This document shows, piece after piece, positions 12,153 through 19,440 of a stretch of 19,440 bases of DNA. Within the stretch, counting starts at the first letter, position 1. Each line of letters begins with the position of its first letter. The stretch comes from an uncultured Fretibacterium sp. (GTDB lineage: Bacteria > Synergistota > Synergistia > Synergistales > Aminobacteriaceae): NCBI RefSeq assembly GCF_963548695.1, contig NZ_CAUUWA010000043.1:1-19440 (forward strand), in the 5' to 3' direction. Made by a program: the position numbers and the translations under genes. The notes beneath the pieces were generated by a model. The model was given only the letters and a program-made list of their open reading frames with translations. It was not told the origin of the DNA and made no database searches.

Positions 12153-13422
12153 CCTGCGATGGATCCTCGCGAACCGCGAGGAGGCGGAACGCTTTCTGAG
12201 GGACCGGCGGCACGATTTCGACCTCGGCGTCCTGGAGTCGCTGGACGGGAGGCGCCGCAGGCTGATCGCCGAGACCGAGGAGCTGAAGGCCCGGAGGAAC
12301 GAGGGGTCCCGTAAGGTAGGGGAGGCGAAGCGGTCGGGGACGGACGCGTCCGCCCTCATGGAGGAGATACGCCTTATGGGTGACGGCATCCGGGAGCGGG
12401 ATTCCGCCCTGGCGGAGGTCGAGGACGAGCTGAAACGCATCCTGATGACCCTGCCCAACCGCCTGCACGAGGGCACGCCCGTGGGCGCGGACGAGAACGA
12501 CAATCCCGTGGTGCGCTCCTGGGGCGCGCCGAAGGACTTCGGCTTCGAGCCCAGGCCCCATTGGGAGCTGGCCGAGGATCTGGGGATCATGGACTTCGAG
12601 AAGGGCGTCATGCTGGCCCAGAGCCGGTTCACCCTTCTGAGGGGCATGGGGGCCCGGATGGAGCGGGCGCTGATCTCCTTCATGCTGGACCTGCACACCA
12701 CCCGGCACGGCTACACGGAGATGGAGCCGCCCTTCATGGTGCGCTCCGAGATCCTGGAGGGGACGGGACAGCTTCCGAAGTTTGCGGAGGACCTCTATCG
12801 GATAGAGGGGGAGGACCTCTGGATGATCCCGACCGCGGAGGTGCCCCTGACGAATCTGCACCGGGGGACGATCCTGGAGGAGTCCGACCTTCCGAAATAT
12901 TACACGGCCTATACCCCATGCTTCCGCCGGGAGGCCGGCTCGGCGGGGCGCGACGTCCGGGGGATGCTGCGCCAGCATCAGTTCGACAAGGTGGAGATGG
13001 TCAAGCTCTGCACCCCGGAGACGAGCTACGAGGAGCTGGAGAAACTGACGGCGAATGCGGAAAGGGTGCTGCAGCTTCTGGAACTGCCCTACCGCGTCGT
13101 GGCGCTCTGCTCCGGCGACATCGGGTTCGGGGCGGCCAAGACCTACGACCTCGAGGTGTGGCTTCCCTCTCAGGGCAAGTACCGTGAGATCAGCTCCTGC
13201 AGCAATTGCGAGGACTTCCAGGCCCGTCGCATGGATACGCGCTACCGGCCGGCGGGCGGGGGGCGGCCCCGCTTCGTCCACACCCTCAACGGATCCGGTG
13301 TGGCTATTGGACGGGCGTTGATAGCCATTCTGGAGAACGGCCAGGCTCAGGACGGAAGCATCAGGATCCCGGAGGCGCTCGTCCCCTATATGGGCGGCGT
13401 GGCCGAGCTCCGAAGGAACTAG
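12145..13422 (+). CDS. serS: Serine-tRNA ligase
   Basis: 425 residues, the usual bacterial length. The N-terminal tRNA-binding coiled coil covers about residues 30-105. The class II core follows: motif 1 around HGYTEMEPPFMV (188-199), the serine-binding TAE at 230-232, motif 2 from YTPCFRREAGSAG (256-268) through RQHQFDKVE (276-284), and motif 3 LNGSGVAIGRAL (381-392). The start ATG overlaps ribH by 8 bases, so expression is tied to the riboflavin genes. No T-box or other leader is visible because the gene begins inside ribH. Its position between cofactor and envelope genes has no obvious functional logic. Confidence 0.97.
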   Translation: MLDLRWILANREEAERFLRDRRHDFDLGVLESLDGRRRRLIAETEELKARRNEGSRKVGEAKRSGTDASALMEEIRLMGDGIRERDSALAEVEDELKRILMTLPNRLHEGTPVGADENDNPVVRSWGAPKDFGFEPRPHWELAEDLGIMDFEKGVMLAQSRFTLLRGMGARMERALISFMLDLHTTRHGYTEMEPPFMVRSEILEGTGQLPKFAEDLYRIEGEDLWMIPTAEVPLTNLHRGTILEESDLPKYYTAYTPCFRREAGSAGRDVRGMLRQHQFDKVEMVKLCTPETSYEELEKLTANAERVLQLLELPYRVVALCSGDIGFGAAKTYDLEVWLPSQGKYREISSCSNCEDFQARRMDTRYRPAGGGRPRFVHTLNGSGVAIGRALIAILENGQAQDGSIRIPEALVPYMGGVAELRRN

Positions 13423-13433
13423 GGGGCGTCTCG

Positions 13434-15164
13434 GTGGCCGGCTATGCGGCGATGGTGGCGGGGTGCGGCGCCGCGGCGCTGCTCTGCGTGGGGGTCCAGT
13501 ATTGCGCGAAACGGATGCTGGAGCCCCGCCAGTACGGCTATTTCCGCGACCTTCTGCTGGCGGGGTGCTGGATGCTCATGGCGCTGTGGTTTGGCGACGT
13601 CAACGCCCGTATCGTGGTGGGAGGCGCCTTTCTGGCCGGGATCGCGGGCCTTGGCGAGGACCTGTACTCCGACCGGCGCTGGCGCCTGGGCTACCTTCTG
13701 ATCGGCGTCCTCTGCGCGCTTGCCGGTCCCTCGATCGCCTTCCTGCGGTTCGCGGATGGGGAATACGTCTACCTGACGCCCCTGGCGTCGGTGGTCGCCA
13801 CGACCCTCTGGTTCACCCTGTTTCCCCTGCTGTTTCGTCATCTGGACGAGATTCCGGGGCTGCTGGGCCATATCCTCGCCGTCACGTTCTCGCTCATGCT
13901 CATGGCGGTGCTGTTGATGGGGCGCGCCGCGGCCGGTGCGTTCTTCATGGCCTTTTCGGGGATGGCCCTGCTCGGTGCCTTCTGGAGCCGGTTCGGCAAT
14001 GCCTACAGGCAGGCGGGGCACGCCATGTCCGCGATGTGGAGCGTCCTCGCGGCCGGGACGGCGGTGCTGGGCGGCAGCAAAGGAATCGTCTTCAGCTCCA
14101 TGCTCTTCCTCTCCCTGGGGCTCTTCGCGATCCCCCTGGCGGAGGTCTCGCTGCACTGGGCCAGCATGTTCTTCACGGAGCATCCCTATGGGACGGAACG
14201 GCTTTACCGCCGCATGATCGCCCGGGGCCTCGAGCACCCCGACGCCATTCGGTTCGTCGCGGGGCTCTGTGCGCTCGTGAGCATCGCCGCGGCGCTTCTC
14301 CAGTCCCCGACGACCTATCGGGCCTGGGTCTGGTGGCTGGCCGCCGGGCTCTGTTCCCTGGGGGTGGTGGTGCCCCTCCTGCTGCGCCGCCGGTCCCGGT
14401 CGCCGATGAGTGGGGAAAAGCCGTCGCTCTGGGGCGTTCGGATCGACAACGTCTCCATGAATTACGCGGTGTCCCGGGCGCGGGGGCTGATTCTGAGCCC
14501 CGGGGAGGAGGCCCGCCTCGTCGCGACCGTCAACGCCCTGGGAATGGAGGAGGCCGTGCGGGACCCCGACTACCGTGCGGCTCTCGGTGATGCCTCCATG
14601 GTCCTGGCGGATGGGGTCGGGCTCCTCTGGGGAATGCGCTTTCTGGGCATGTCCCTGCAGGAACGGGTGACGGGGATCGATTTTGCCGAGCAGCTCTGCC
14701 GCGTCGCGGCGGTCGAGGAGTGGCCCGTATACTTCCTGGGAGCCAAGGGGGACACGGCCGCGACCTGCGCGGAGGCCCTCTCGGTGCGCTGCCCCGGGCT
14801 GATCGTCGCGGGTGCGCGGGACGGGTACTTCGACATCGAGGACACGGCTGTGGCCGACGCCGTCGCGTCGAGCGGAGCGCGCATCCTCCTGGTCGCGATG
14901 GGCCTCCCCCGGCAGGAGAAGTGGGTTGCGCTTCACAAAAAACGACTGGGCGGCCTCCTGGCGGTAGGAGTGGGGGGAGCTTTCGACGTGTTTGCCGGCC
15001 GCCTCTCCCGGGCCCCGGCCCTGGTGCAGAAGGTCGGGATGGAGTGGTTCTACCGGCTCTGCCAGGAGCCGGGCCGCTGGAGCCGGGACCTGAGGCTGGC
15101 GTCCTTCGTCCTCCGCGTCCTGGCGACGCGCCTGGGGCTGTACGGGAGAGGGGCGCCTCGCTGA
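13434..15164 (+). CDS. Membrane protein: degenerate WecA/MraY-like domain fused to WecG/TagA/CpsF glycosyltransferase
   Basis: 576 residues from a GTG at 13434 with AGGGGG seven bases upstream; the frame stays open further upstream only as a shadow of serS. Residues 1 to about 317 are multi-spanning and align loosely with polyprenyl-phosphate sugar-phosphate transferases: GLGEDLY (72-78) sits where these have G-L-x-D-D, and PLAEV plus TERLYRRMIARGL (234-238, 253-265) sit where they have P-L-x-D and the His-rich loop. The catalytic Asp and His residues are not present, and the N-terminal PTxGG loop is missing. Residues about 330-576 are a WecG/TagA-type (GT26) enzyme with TVN (365-367), LADGVG with the catalytic-position Asp393, GLPRQEKW (490-497) and GVGGAFDVFAG (512-522). 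GT26 enzymes add N-acetylmannosaminuronate or N-acetylmannosamine to lipid-linked GlcNAc. The acceptor here is unknown. Confidence 0.8.
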   Translation: MAGYAAMVAGCGAAALLCVGVQYCAKRMLEPRQYGYFRDLLLAGCWMLMALWFGDVNARIVVGGAFLAGIAGLGEDLYSDRRWRLGYLLIGVLCALAGPSIAFLRFADGEYVYLTPLASVVATTLWFTLFPLLFRHLDEIPGLLGHILAVTFSLMLMAVLLMGRAAAGAFFMAFSGMALLGAFWSRFGNAYRQAGHAMSAMWSVLAAGTAVLGGSKGIVFSSMLFLSLGLFAIPLAEVSLHWASMFFTEHPYGTERLYRRMIARGLEHPDAIRFVAGLCALVSIAAALLQSPTTYRAWVWWLAAGLCSLGVVVPLLLRRRSRSPMSGEKPSLWGVRIDNVSMNYAVSRARGLILSPGEEARLVATVNALGMEEAVRDPDYRAALGDASMVLADGVGLLWGMRFLGMSLQERVTGIDFAEQLCRVAAVEEWPVYFLGAKGDTAATCAEALSVRCPGLIVAGARDGYFDIEDTAVADAVASSGARILLVAMGLPRQEKWVALHKKRLGGLLAVGVGGAFDVFAGRLSRAPALVQKVGMEWFYRLCQEPGRWSRDLRLASFVLRVLATRLGLYGRGAPR

Positions 15165-15207
15165 GCGCAGGTTTGGCGCAGCACAAGCGCGGCGTAAAGA
15201 CGTAAAA

Positions 15208-15669
15208 ATGAAGATCCTCGTCCTGGCCGTCGGCAGGCCCAGGGAGAAAAGGCTGGCCTCGCTGGCGGACGAGTATCTGGCGCGGATTCGGCCTGCGGGG
15301 CTCGTCGGCGTGGAACGGGTGCCCGACGTCGCCGCTGGCCGGCCGGCGGAGGTGGTCGAGCGCGAGGGGCAGGAGCTATTGAAGCGCATCCGGCCTCGAG
15401 ACTGCGTCGTGCTGCTCCGGGAGGACGGGACGGAACGGTCCAGCCGGGAGCTGGCCTCCTTTTTGGCCGAGAGGATGGAGGCGACGGCGGGACGCGTGGT
15501 GATGGTCGTCGGCGGCCCCTGGGGCACGAGCCGCGGGCTCGGGGAGCGGGCGGACGCCCTCCTGTCCCTCTCCCGCATGACGTTTACGCACGAGATGTGT
15601 TTCCTCTTCCTCGCCGAGCAGCTGTACCGTGCCTTTTCGATCCTGGCGGGGACGGGATATCACCACTAA
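15208..15669 (+). CDS. rlmH: 23S rRNA (pseudouridine1915-N3)-methyltransferase RlmH
   Basis: 153 residues of the SPOUT methyltransferase family, close to the usual length of about 155. It methylates N3 of pseudouridine 1915 in helix 69 of 23S rRNA on assembled 70S ribosomes. The trefoil-knot SAM site is seen in VVLLREDGTERSS, VVGGPWGTS and the C-terminal SLSRMTFTHEM...LAEQLYRAFSIL and GTGYHH, the signature C-terminal end. The ATG at 15208 begins MKILVLAVGR, as in homologues. The upstream AAAGACG is a weak ribosome binding site. It lies 43 bases after the glycosyltransferase gene. Confidence 0.95.
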   Translation: MKILVLAVGRPREKRLASLADEYLARIRPAGLVGVERVPDVAAGRPAEVVEREGQELLKRIRPRDCVVLLREDGTERSSRELASFLAERMEATAGRVVMVVGGPWGTSRGLGERADALLSLSRMTFTHEMCFLFLAEQLYRAFSILAGTGYHH

Positions 15670-15698
15670 TTTAGGATAATTTAGGAGGTCTTTTTCAG

Positions 15699-16010
15699 GT
15701 GAAGCTGAACAACATGATGAAGCAGGCCCAGAAGATGCAGGCCCAGATGATGGAGATCCAGGAGAAGCTCGGGGAGGAGACCGTCGAGGCCAGCGTCGGA
15801 GGCGGGATGGTCAAGGCCGTCTTTACGGGGCAGGGCGCCCTGGTGGAGATCCGCATCGACCCCGAGGTGATCAAGCCCGAGGAGCGGGAGATGCTGGAGG
15901 ACCTGGTGACCGCGGCGGTCAACGAGGGGCTGCTGAAGAGCAAGGAACTGGCGAACGCCCGGATGGGCGCCGTCACCGGAGCCCTGGGCTCGCTGGGGCT
16001 GGGCTTCTAG
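15699..16010 (+). CDS. ybaB: YbaB/EbfC family nucleoid-associated protein
   Basis: 103 residues, a small DNA-binding protein that forms homodimers shaped like tweezers. The charged, Met/Gln-rich N-terminal helix (NMMKQAQKMQAQMMEIQEKL) and the following core (VEASVGGGMVKAVFTGQGALVEIRIDPEVI) are typical. It starts with GTG at 15699, preceded by AGGAGG ten bases upstream. It sits directly before recR with a 10-base gap, the widely conserved ybaB-recR pairing. The family function is nucleoid organisation or gene regulation; a link to recombination is suggested only by the gene order. Confidence 0.93.
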   Translation: MKLNNMMKQAQKMQAQMMEIQEKLGEETVEASVGGGMVKAVFTGQGALVEIRIDPEVIKPEEREMLEDLVTAAVNEGLLKSKELANARMGAVTGALGSLGLGF

Positions 16011-16020
16011 GGCGCGCTCC

Positions 16021-16644
16021 TTGGACCCGATCGCCCGCCTGATCTCTCATTTCACGAAGTTTCCGGGCGTGGGGAACAAGAGCGCCCGGAGGATGGTCTT
16101 CTACCTTTTGAAACAGGACGCCGCGCAGCTCAGGGAGCTTGGCGCGGGCATCGCCTCCCTCAAGGACGACCTCCACACCTGCAGCGAGTGCGGAAACATA
16201 TCGGACGGGGATCCCTGTCCGATATGCCGCGACGCCCTGCGGGACCGCAGGACGCTCTGCGTCGTGGAGAACATCGACGACCTCGTCTCCTTCGAACAGG
16301 CCGGCATCTACAACGGGCTCTATCACGTGCTGGGGGGCAGGGTCTCCCCGTTCGACGACGAGGACCTGAGCCCGGAGAGCGTGGAGTTCCTTCTGAGGCA
16401 CATCCGGGACCTGAGGGCCGAGGAGGTCATCATTGCGACGAACCCCCGCATGGAGGGCGACCTCACCTACTATGCCCTTCTGGACATCCTGCGGGGGCTC
16501 GACGGCCCGGAGGAGAAGTCGGGTGAGAAGCTCAGGGTCACGCGCCTTGCCTTCGGGCTTCCGGTCGGAGGCTCCATAGAGTTTGCGGACCGCATGACGC
16601 TCCATACGGCGCTCGAGTCCCGGACGACGGCCCTGCGGGACTGA
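16021..16644 (+). CDS. recR: Recombination mediator protein RecR
   Basis: 207 residues. RecR acts with RecO (and RecF) to load RecA on gapped DNA. Domains in order: N-terminal helix-hairpin-helix (FPGVGNKSARRM, about 14-25), the C4 zinc finger CSECGNISDGDPCPIC (58-73), and a Toprim domain starting VVENIDDL (about 81 to 165), then a C-terminal Walker-B-like tail (TRLAFGLPVGGSIEFADRMTL). The start is TTG at 16021, giving LDPIARLI as in homologues; no ATG fits. The zinc-finger codons contain a 28-bp near-perfect DNA palindrome. It is part of the operon, 10 bases after ybaB. Confidence 0.96.
   Translation: MDPIARLISHFTKFPGVGNKSARRMVFYLLKQDAAQLRELGAGIASLKDDLHTCSECGNISDGDPCPICRDALRDRRTLCVVENIDDLVSFEQAGIYNGLYHVLGGRVSPFDDEDLSPESVEFLLRHIRDLRAEEVIIATNPRMEGDLTYYALLDILRGLDGPEEKSGEKLRVTRLAFGLPVGGSIEFADRMTLHTALESRTTALRD
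16198..16225. repeat. 28-bp near-perfect palindrome within recR
   Basis: Arms ATATCGGAC and GTCCGATAT flank a GGGGATCCCT centre; 13 of 14 base pairs are perfect and the remaining one is a G-T pair. It encodes the loop between the two cysteine pairs of the zinc finger. As RNA it would form a very stable hairpin, although the tight centre would open a few pairs to make a loop. Confidence 0.85.
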
Positions 16645-16717
16645 CGGGTACGGAACCGTAAGGACGGGCTCATAAACAGTGATGAGAGCACGAGAATGAG
16701 ATCATGAGGAGGATACC

Positions 16718-17881
16718 GTGAAGCGTTTTTCGTTTCTGATCGTTGCGGGAGGGAGCGGAAGCCGCATCGGTGGGGAGAGGAAGCAGTTTCGACTCCTGGA
16801 GGGCCGGCCGCTGTGGCGCTGGAGCGCGGACCTGGCGGCGTCGCTGTGGCGCGACGGAATCGCGGAGGTCGTCCTGGTGCTTCCCCGTGGCGAGGTCGCC
16901 CCTCAGCCCTGGCCGGAGTCCGGTCCCGTCCCGCTCCGCCTGGCCGAGGGAGGGGCCTCGCGGCCGGAGTCCGTCATGAACGGTCTTGCGGCCTGCTCGT
17001 GCGATTACGTGATGGTGCATGACGCGGCCCGTCCCCTCGTGAGCGGGGCCCTGCTGAAAAAGCTGATGGAGGCGACGGACGAGCGATTCGGGGCCGTCCC
17101 CGTCCTGCCGGTCGCCGAGGCGGTCAAGCGCATCGACGCGGAGGGCCGCGTCGGCGCCGTGAACCGCGAGGGGCTCTTCACGACCCAGACGCCCCAGTCC
17201 TTTTTTCGCAGAGGTCTGGAGTCCGTGCTGGAGAGGTACGGGGCGTCCGTCAAGGACGAGGCCGAGGCCTGGCTTGCCGCGGGGCTGGAGCTTCGATGTC
17301 TGGAGGGGGAGCGCTTGAATTTCAAGGTTACGTGGCCGGAGGACCTGCGCGTGGCGAGGGCTCTGGCCCGTGAGCGTGGAGGGGGGGCAGTCCGTACCGG
17401 CCTGGGGTACGACGTGCACCGCCTGGTTCCGGAGCGTCCGTTGATCCTGGGAGGGGTCCGCATCGAGGACTCCCCCCTGGGGCTTCTCGGGCACTCGGAC
17501 GCGGATCTCCTGGCCCATGCCGTCTCGGACGCCCTGCTTGGGGCGGTGGGGTTGCCGGATATCGGCAATCTGTTCCCCGCCTCGGACGAGGCTTATCGGA
17601 ACGCGGACAGCATGGAGCTGCTGCGGCGCGTCGTGGAGAGGGTCCGGGAGGAGCGATGGAACGTCGTCTGGGTGGATGCGGTGATCCAGGCCCAGATCCC
17701 GCGCCTGAACGTCCACCTGCCTGAGATGCGGTCCCGGCTGTCGGCGCTGCTGAGCCCCGACGGCCCGAACTGTGTCAACCTCAAGGCGAAGTCCGCGGAG
17801 GGGACGGGCGACCCCGGCCTGGGGCGCTCCATGACCTGCTGGGCGGCCGCGACCCTGGCCCGCGAGGGGGTGGGGGAGTGA
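16718..17881 (+). CDS. ispDF: Bifunctional IspD/IspF: MEP cytidylyltransferase and MECDP synthase
   Basis: 387 residues joining steps 3 and 5 of the methylerythritol phosphate pathway to isoprenoid precursors. The N-terminal IspD part (about 1-224) shows IVAGGSGSRIGGERKQF (8-24), VMVHDAARPLV (98-108), TTQTPQSFFRRGL and NFKVTWPEDL; the usual TDEA motif is KDEA here. The IspF part (about 228-387) has GYDVHRL with the metal-binding D-x-H, GHSDADLLAHAVSDALLG, the LPDIGNLFP block and DAVIQAQIPRL; its last motif, KAKSAEGTGDPG, differs from the common KATT-type form. The GTG at 16718 follows GAGGAGG by five bases. The 3' end overlaps gltX by 4 bases (GTGA). Fused IspDF proteins are known from several bacterial lineages. 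Confidence 0.95.
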   Translation: MKRFSFLIVAGGSGSRIGGERKQFRLLEGRPLWRWSADLAASLWRDGIAEVVLVLPRGEVAPQPWPESGPVPLRLAEGGASRPESVMNGLAACSCDYVMVHDAARPLVSGALLKKLMEATDERFGAVPVLPVAEAVKRIDAEGRVGAVNREGLFTTQTPQSFFRRGLESVLERYGASVKDEAEAWLAAGLELRCLEGERLNFKVTWPEDLRVARALARERGGGAVRTGLGYDVHRLVPERPLILGGVRIEDSPLGLLGHSDADLLAHAVSDALLGAVGLPDIGNLFPASDEAYRNADSMELLRRVVERVREERWNVVWVDAVIQAQIPRLNVHLPEMRSRLSALLSPDGPNCVNLKAKSAEGTGDPGLGRSMTCWAAATLAREGVGE

Positions 17882-19251
17882 TCCGAACGCGCTTCGCCCC
17901 CTCGCCCACGGGGGAGCTCCACATCGGAGGGGCCCGGACGGCGCTCTTCAATTTCCTGCTCGCCCGCTCGGCGGGGGGGCAGGGCCGGTTTGTCCTAAGG
18001 ATCGACGACACGGACGCGGGGCGCTCGCGCAGGGAGTTCGAGTTCAAGCTGATGGAGGACCTTCGCTGGCTCGGGCTGGATTGGGACGAGGGGCCGGACG
18101 GCTCCGGAGGCGTCCCCTGCCGGCAGAGCGAACGCCTTGGCCTCTATGCGGAATGGATGCTCAGACTTCGCGAGGCGGGCGCCGTTTACCCCTGCTTCTG
18201 CTCGGACGAACGGCTCGGCGCCCTGCGCCGGGATCAGGCGGCCCGAGGCGAGCCGCCGCGCTACGACGGGCGCTGCCGGGCGTTGTCCTCCGGAGAGGTC
18301 GAGCGCCGCATCGCCTCCGGTGAAAAGCCGTGCTGGCGTTTTGCGCTGGGGAGCGAGCCCATCGTCTTCGAGGACGCGGTGCGGGGCCGTCAGGTCTTCC
18401 CGGCGGGGACCATCGGGGACTTCGTCCTGGAGCGGAGCGACGGCATGCCCACCTACCTCTTCGCCTCCGCCGTGGACGACCTCGCGATGGAGATCACGCA
18501 TGTGGTGCGGGGGGACGAACACGTCCCCAACACGGCGCGCCAGCTGGCGATCCTGGACCGGCTGGGCTGCCCCCGTCCCGTCTTTGCGCACATCCCCATG
18601 ATCCTGTCGGCGGACCGACAGAAGCTCAGCAAGCGGACGGGCTCGACCTCCATCCGGGAATACCGGGAGCGGGGTTTCCTCCCCGAGGGGCTTGTCGCCT
18701 ATCTGGCGACCCTGAGCTGGTCCCCCGGGGACTCCGTCTCCCCGTTCTCGTTGGAGTCGCTCGCCGGCGCCTTTTCGCTTGACCGCATCTCCCGCTCCTC
18801 CCCCCTGCACGACGAGTCCCACCTGCTGCACTGGCAGAGGGAGGCGATGCGCCGAAGGGGGACGGCCCGCGTCCGGCAGGAGATTGCGGAGCGGGACCCC
18901 CGGTTCGAGCCCCTTGGGGATCGGATCGACGTCCTGATAGGGGACCTCCTGGACGAGCATCCCCTTACGGAAGAGCTGGAGCGGGCCCTGGCGTTTCTCG
19001 TGGAGCGGCCGGCCGGCGAGAGGACGGAGTGGATGCCGGTCCTGGCATCCGCACTGGGGGAACTGGAGCCCTGGAACGAGGAGGAGTTGAACGGCCTGCT
19101 GCGCGCGTTCATGAAGGAACGGGGGATGAGGGGGAGGGAGTTCTTCCATCCCTTGAGGCTCCTGCTGACGGGGCGGGAACGGGGGGCAGCACTGCCGCTG
19201 GTCCTGCTCGCCCTGGGGCGCGAGGAGGCCGTATCCCGTCTTGAGGGCTGA
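17878..19251 (+). CDS. gltX: Glutamate-tRNA ligase
   Basis: 457 residues, class I aminoacyl-tRNA synthetase. The HIGH signature is HIGG (15-18) in APSPTGELHIGGARTALFN-type context, and the KMSKS signature is KLSKR (249-253). A zinc-site-like cluster C106-x-C108 with C133 (YDGRCR) is present in the stem-contact region. The C-terminal half (about 310-457) is the helical anticodon-binding part and ends in a typical FFHPLRLLLTGRERG...LPLVLLALG. It starts with GTG overlapping the ispDF stop. Whether it is discriminating, or also charges tRNA-Gln for amidation, cannot be told by eye. Length is slightly on the short side of the family. Confidence 0.96.
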   Translation: MIRTRFAPSPTGELHIGGARTALFNFLLARSAGGQGRFVLRIDDTDAGRSRREFEFKLMEDLRWLGLDWDEGPDGSGGVPCRQSERLGLYAEWMLRLREAGAVYPCFCSDERLGALRRDQAARGEPPRYDGRCRALSSGEVERRIASGEKPCWRFALGSEPIVFEDAVRGRQVFPAGTIGDFVLERSDGMPTYLFASAVDDLAMEITHVVRGDEHVPNTARQLAILDRLGCPRPVFAHIPMILSADRQKLSKRTGSTSIREYRERGFLPEGLVAYLATLSWSPGDSVSPFSLESLAGAFSLDRISRSSPLHDESHLLHWQREAMRRRGTARVRQEIAERDPRFEPLGDRIDVLIGDLLDEHPLTEELERALAFLVERPAGERTEWMPVLASALGELEPWNEEELNGLLRAFMKERGMRGREFFHPLRLLLTGRERGAALPLVLLALGREEAVSRLEG

Positions 19252-19267
19252 TGCCCGGGAGGTTATG

Positions 19268-19440
19268 ATGAGCGTCGTCTATTCGCACAACAAATTTTTT
19301 GACGTGGAGAACTGGTCGGGGGCCGAGGTGCTCGGAGGCTTTGAGGACGTGGTGCACGTTGACGACGCTTCCAACTTGACCATCTTCGAGGCCTATGAGG
19401 TTTCGATCGAGGATTCCTGGCCGAGCTTCATCCGGGACCA
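19268..19440 (+). CDS. Unrecognised gene, 5' part only
   Basis: An open frame runs from an ATG at 19268 to the window edge (57 codons). GGGAGG at 19257-19262 is five bases upstream, which favours this ATG over the one at 19265. Codon use is GC3-rich like the neighbours and it starts 16 bases after gltX, so it is probably the next gene of the operon. The visible protein is acidic, begins MSVVYSHNKFFDVENWSG, and matches no family I recognise. Confidence 0.6.
   Translation, partial: MSVVYSHNKFFDVENWSGAEVLGGFEDVVHVDDASNLTIFEAYEVSIEDSWPSFIRD

Noticed and set aside
13419..15578. 719-codon minus-strand frame opposite the WecG fusion and rlmH
   Set aside because: It spans two well-supported genes on the other strand, is rich in Arg, Pro and Gly as expected for an antisense frame, and shows no family motif.

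Overview
The window looks like a GC-rich, strongly GC3-biased chromosome of an anaerobic bacterium. A class I-type hybrid-cluster protein, a radical SAM DNA-metabolism pair and an exported flavoprotein with an S-layer-homology-like tail fit a member of the Synergistota. That taxonomic call is an inference from gene content and style; there is no rRNA or other marker here to prove it. Alternative start codons are common (GTG or TTG decides the start of at least eight genes) and genes overlap tightly.

Left part (1-8406), mostly minus strand. The window opens in the last 54 bp of a dispersed repeat that recurs at 2645-2698 as the right end of a 235-bp, MITE-like element (2465-2699). Next come an unassigned 440-bp stretch with an orphan terminator, then hcp with its own strong promoter and a 24-bp palindromic operator over the transcription start. 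Beyond the mobile element is a tightly coupled block read leftward: an exported FAD-dependent oxidoreductase whose signal peptide is built from a 12-bp tandem repeat, a radical SAM protein with a helix-hairpin-helix, and a DUF4130 protein. A Phd/ParE-type toxin-antitoxin module in AT-richer DNA and a small exported SmpA/OmlA-like protein follow.

Right part (8540-19440), all plus strand. A probable operon of about 10.7 kb starts at a TATAAT box at 8540 and carries ribD-ribE-ribBA-ribH (a complete set of core riboflavin enzymes), serS, a fused membrane/WecG-TagA glycosyltransferase, rlmH, a YbaB/EbfC gene, recR, a fused ispDF, gltX and the start of an unrecognised gene. Junctions are overlaps or very short gaps, apart from a 102-bp gap before ribH that holds strong hairpins and a 73-bp gap before ispDF. 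The operon mixes cofactor synthesis, translation, DNA repair, isoprenoid precursor and cell-envelope functions. No FMN riboswitch precedes ribD.

The items most worth a second look are the degenerate WecA/MraY-like domain fused to a WecG-like enzyme, the in-frame FLLS repeat in the signal peptide, the radical SAM/DUF4130 pair without a visible uracil-DNA glycosylase, the hcp operator, and the small inverted-repeat element with its second end at the window edge.
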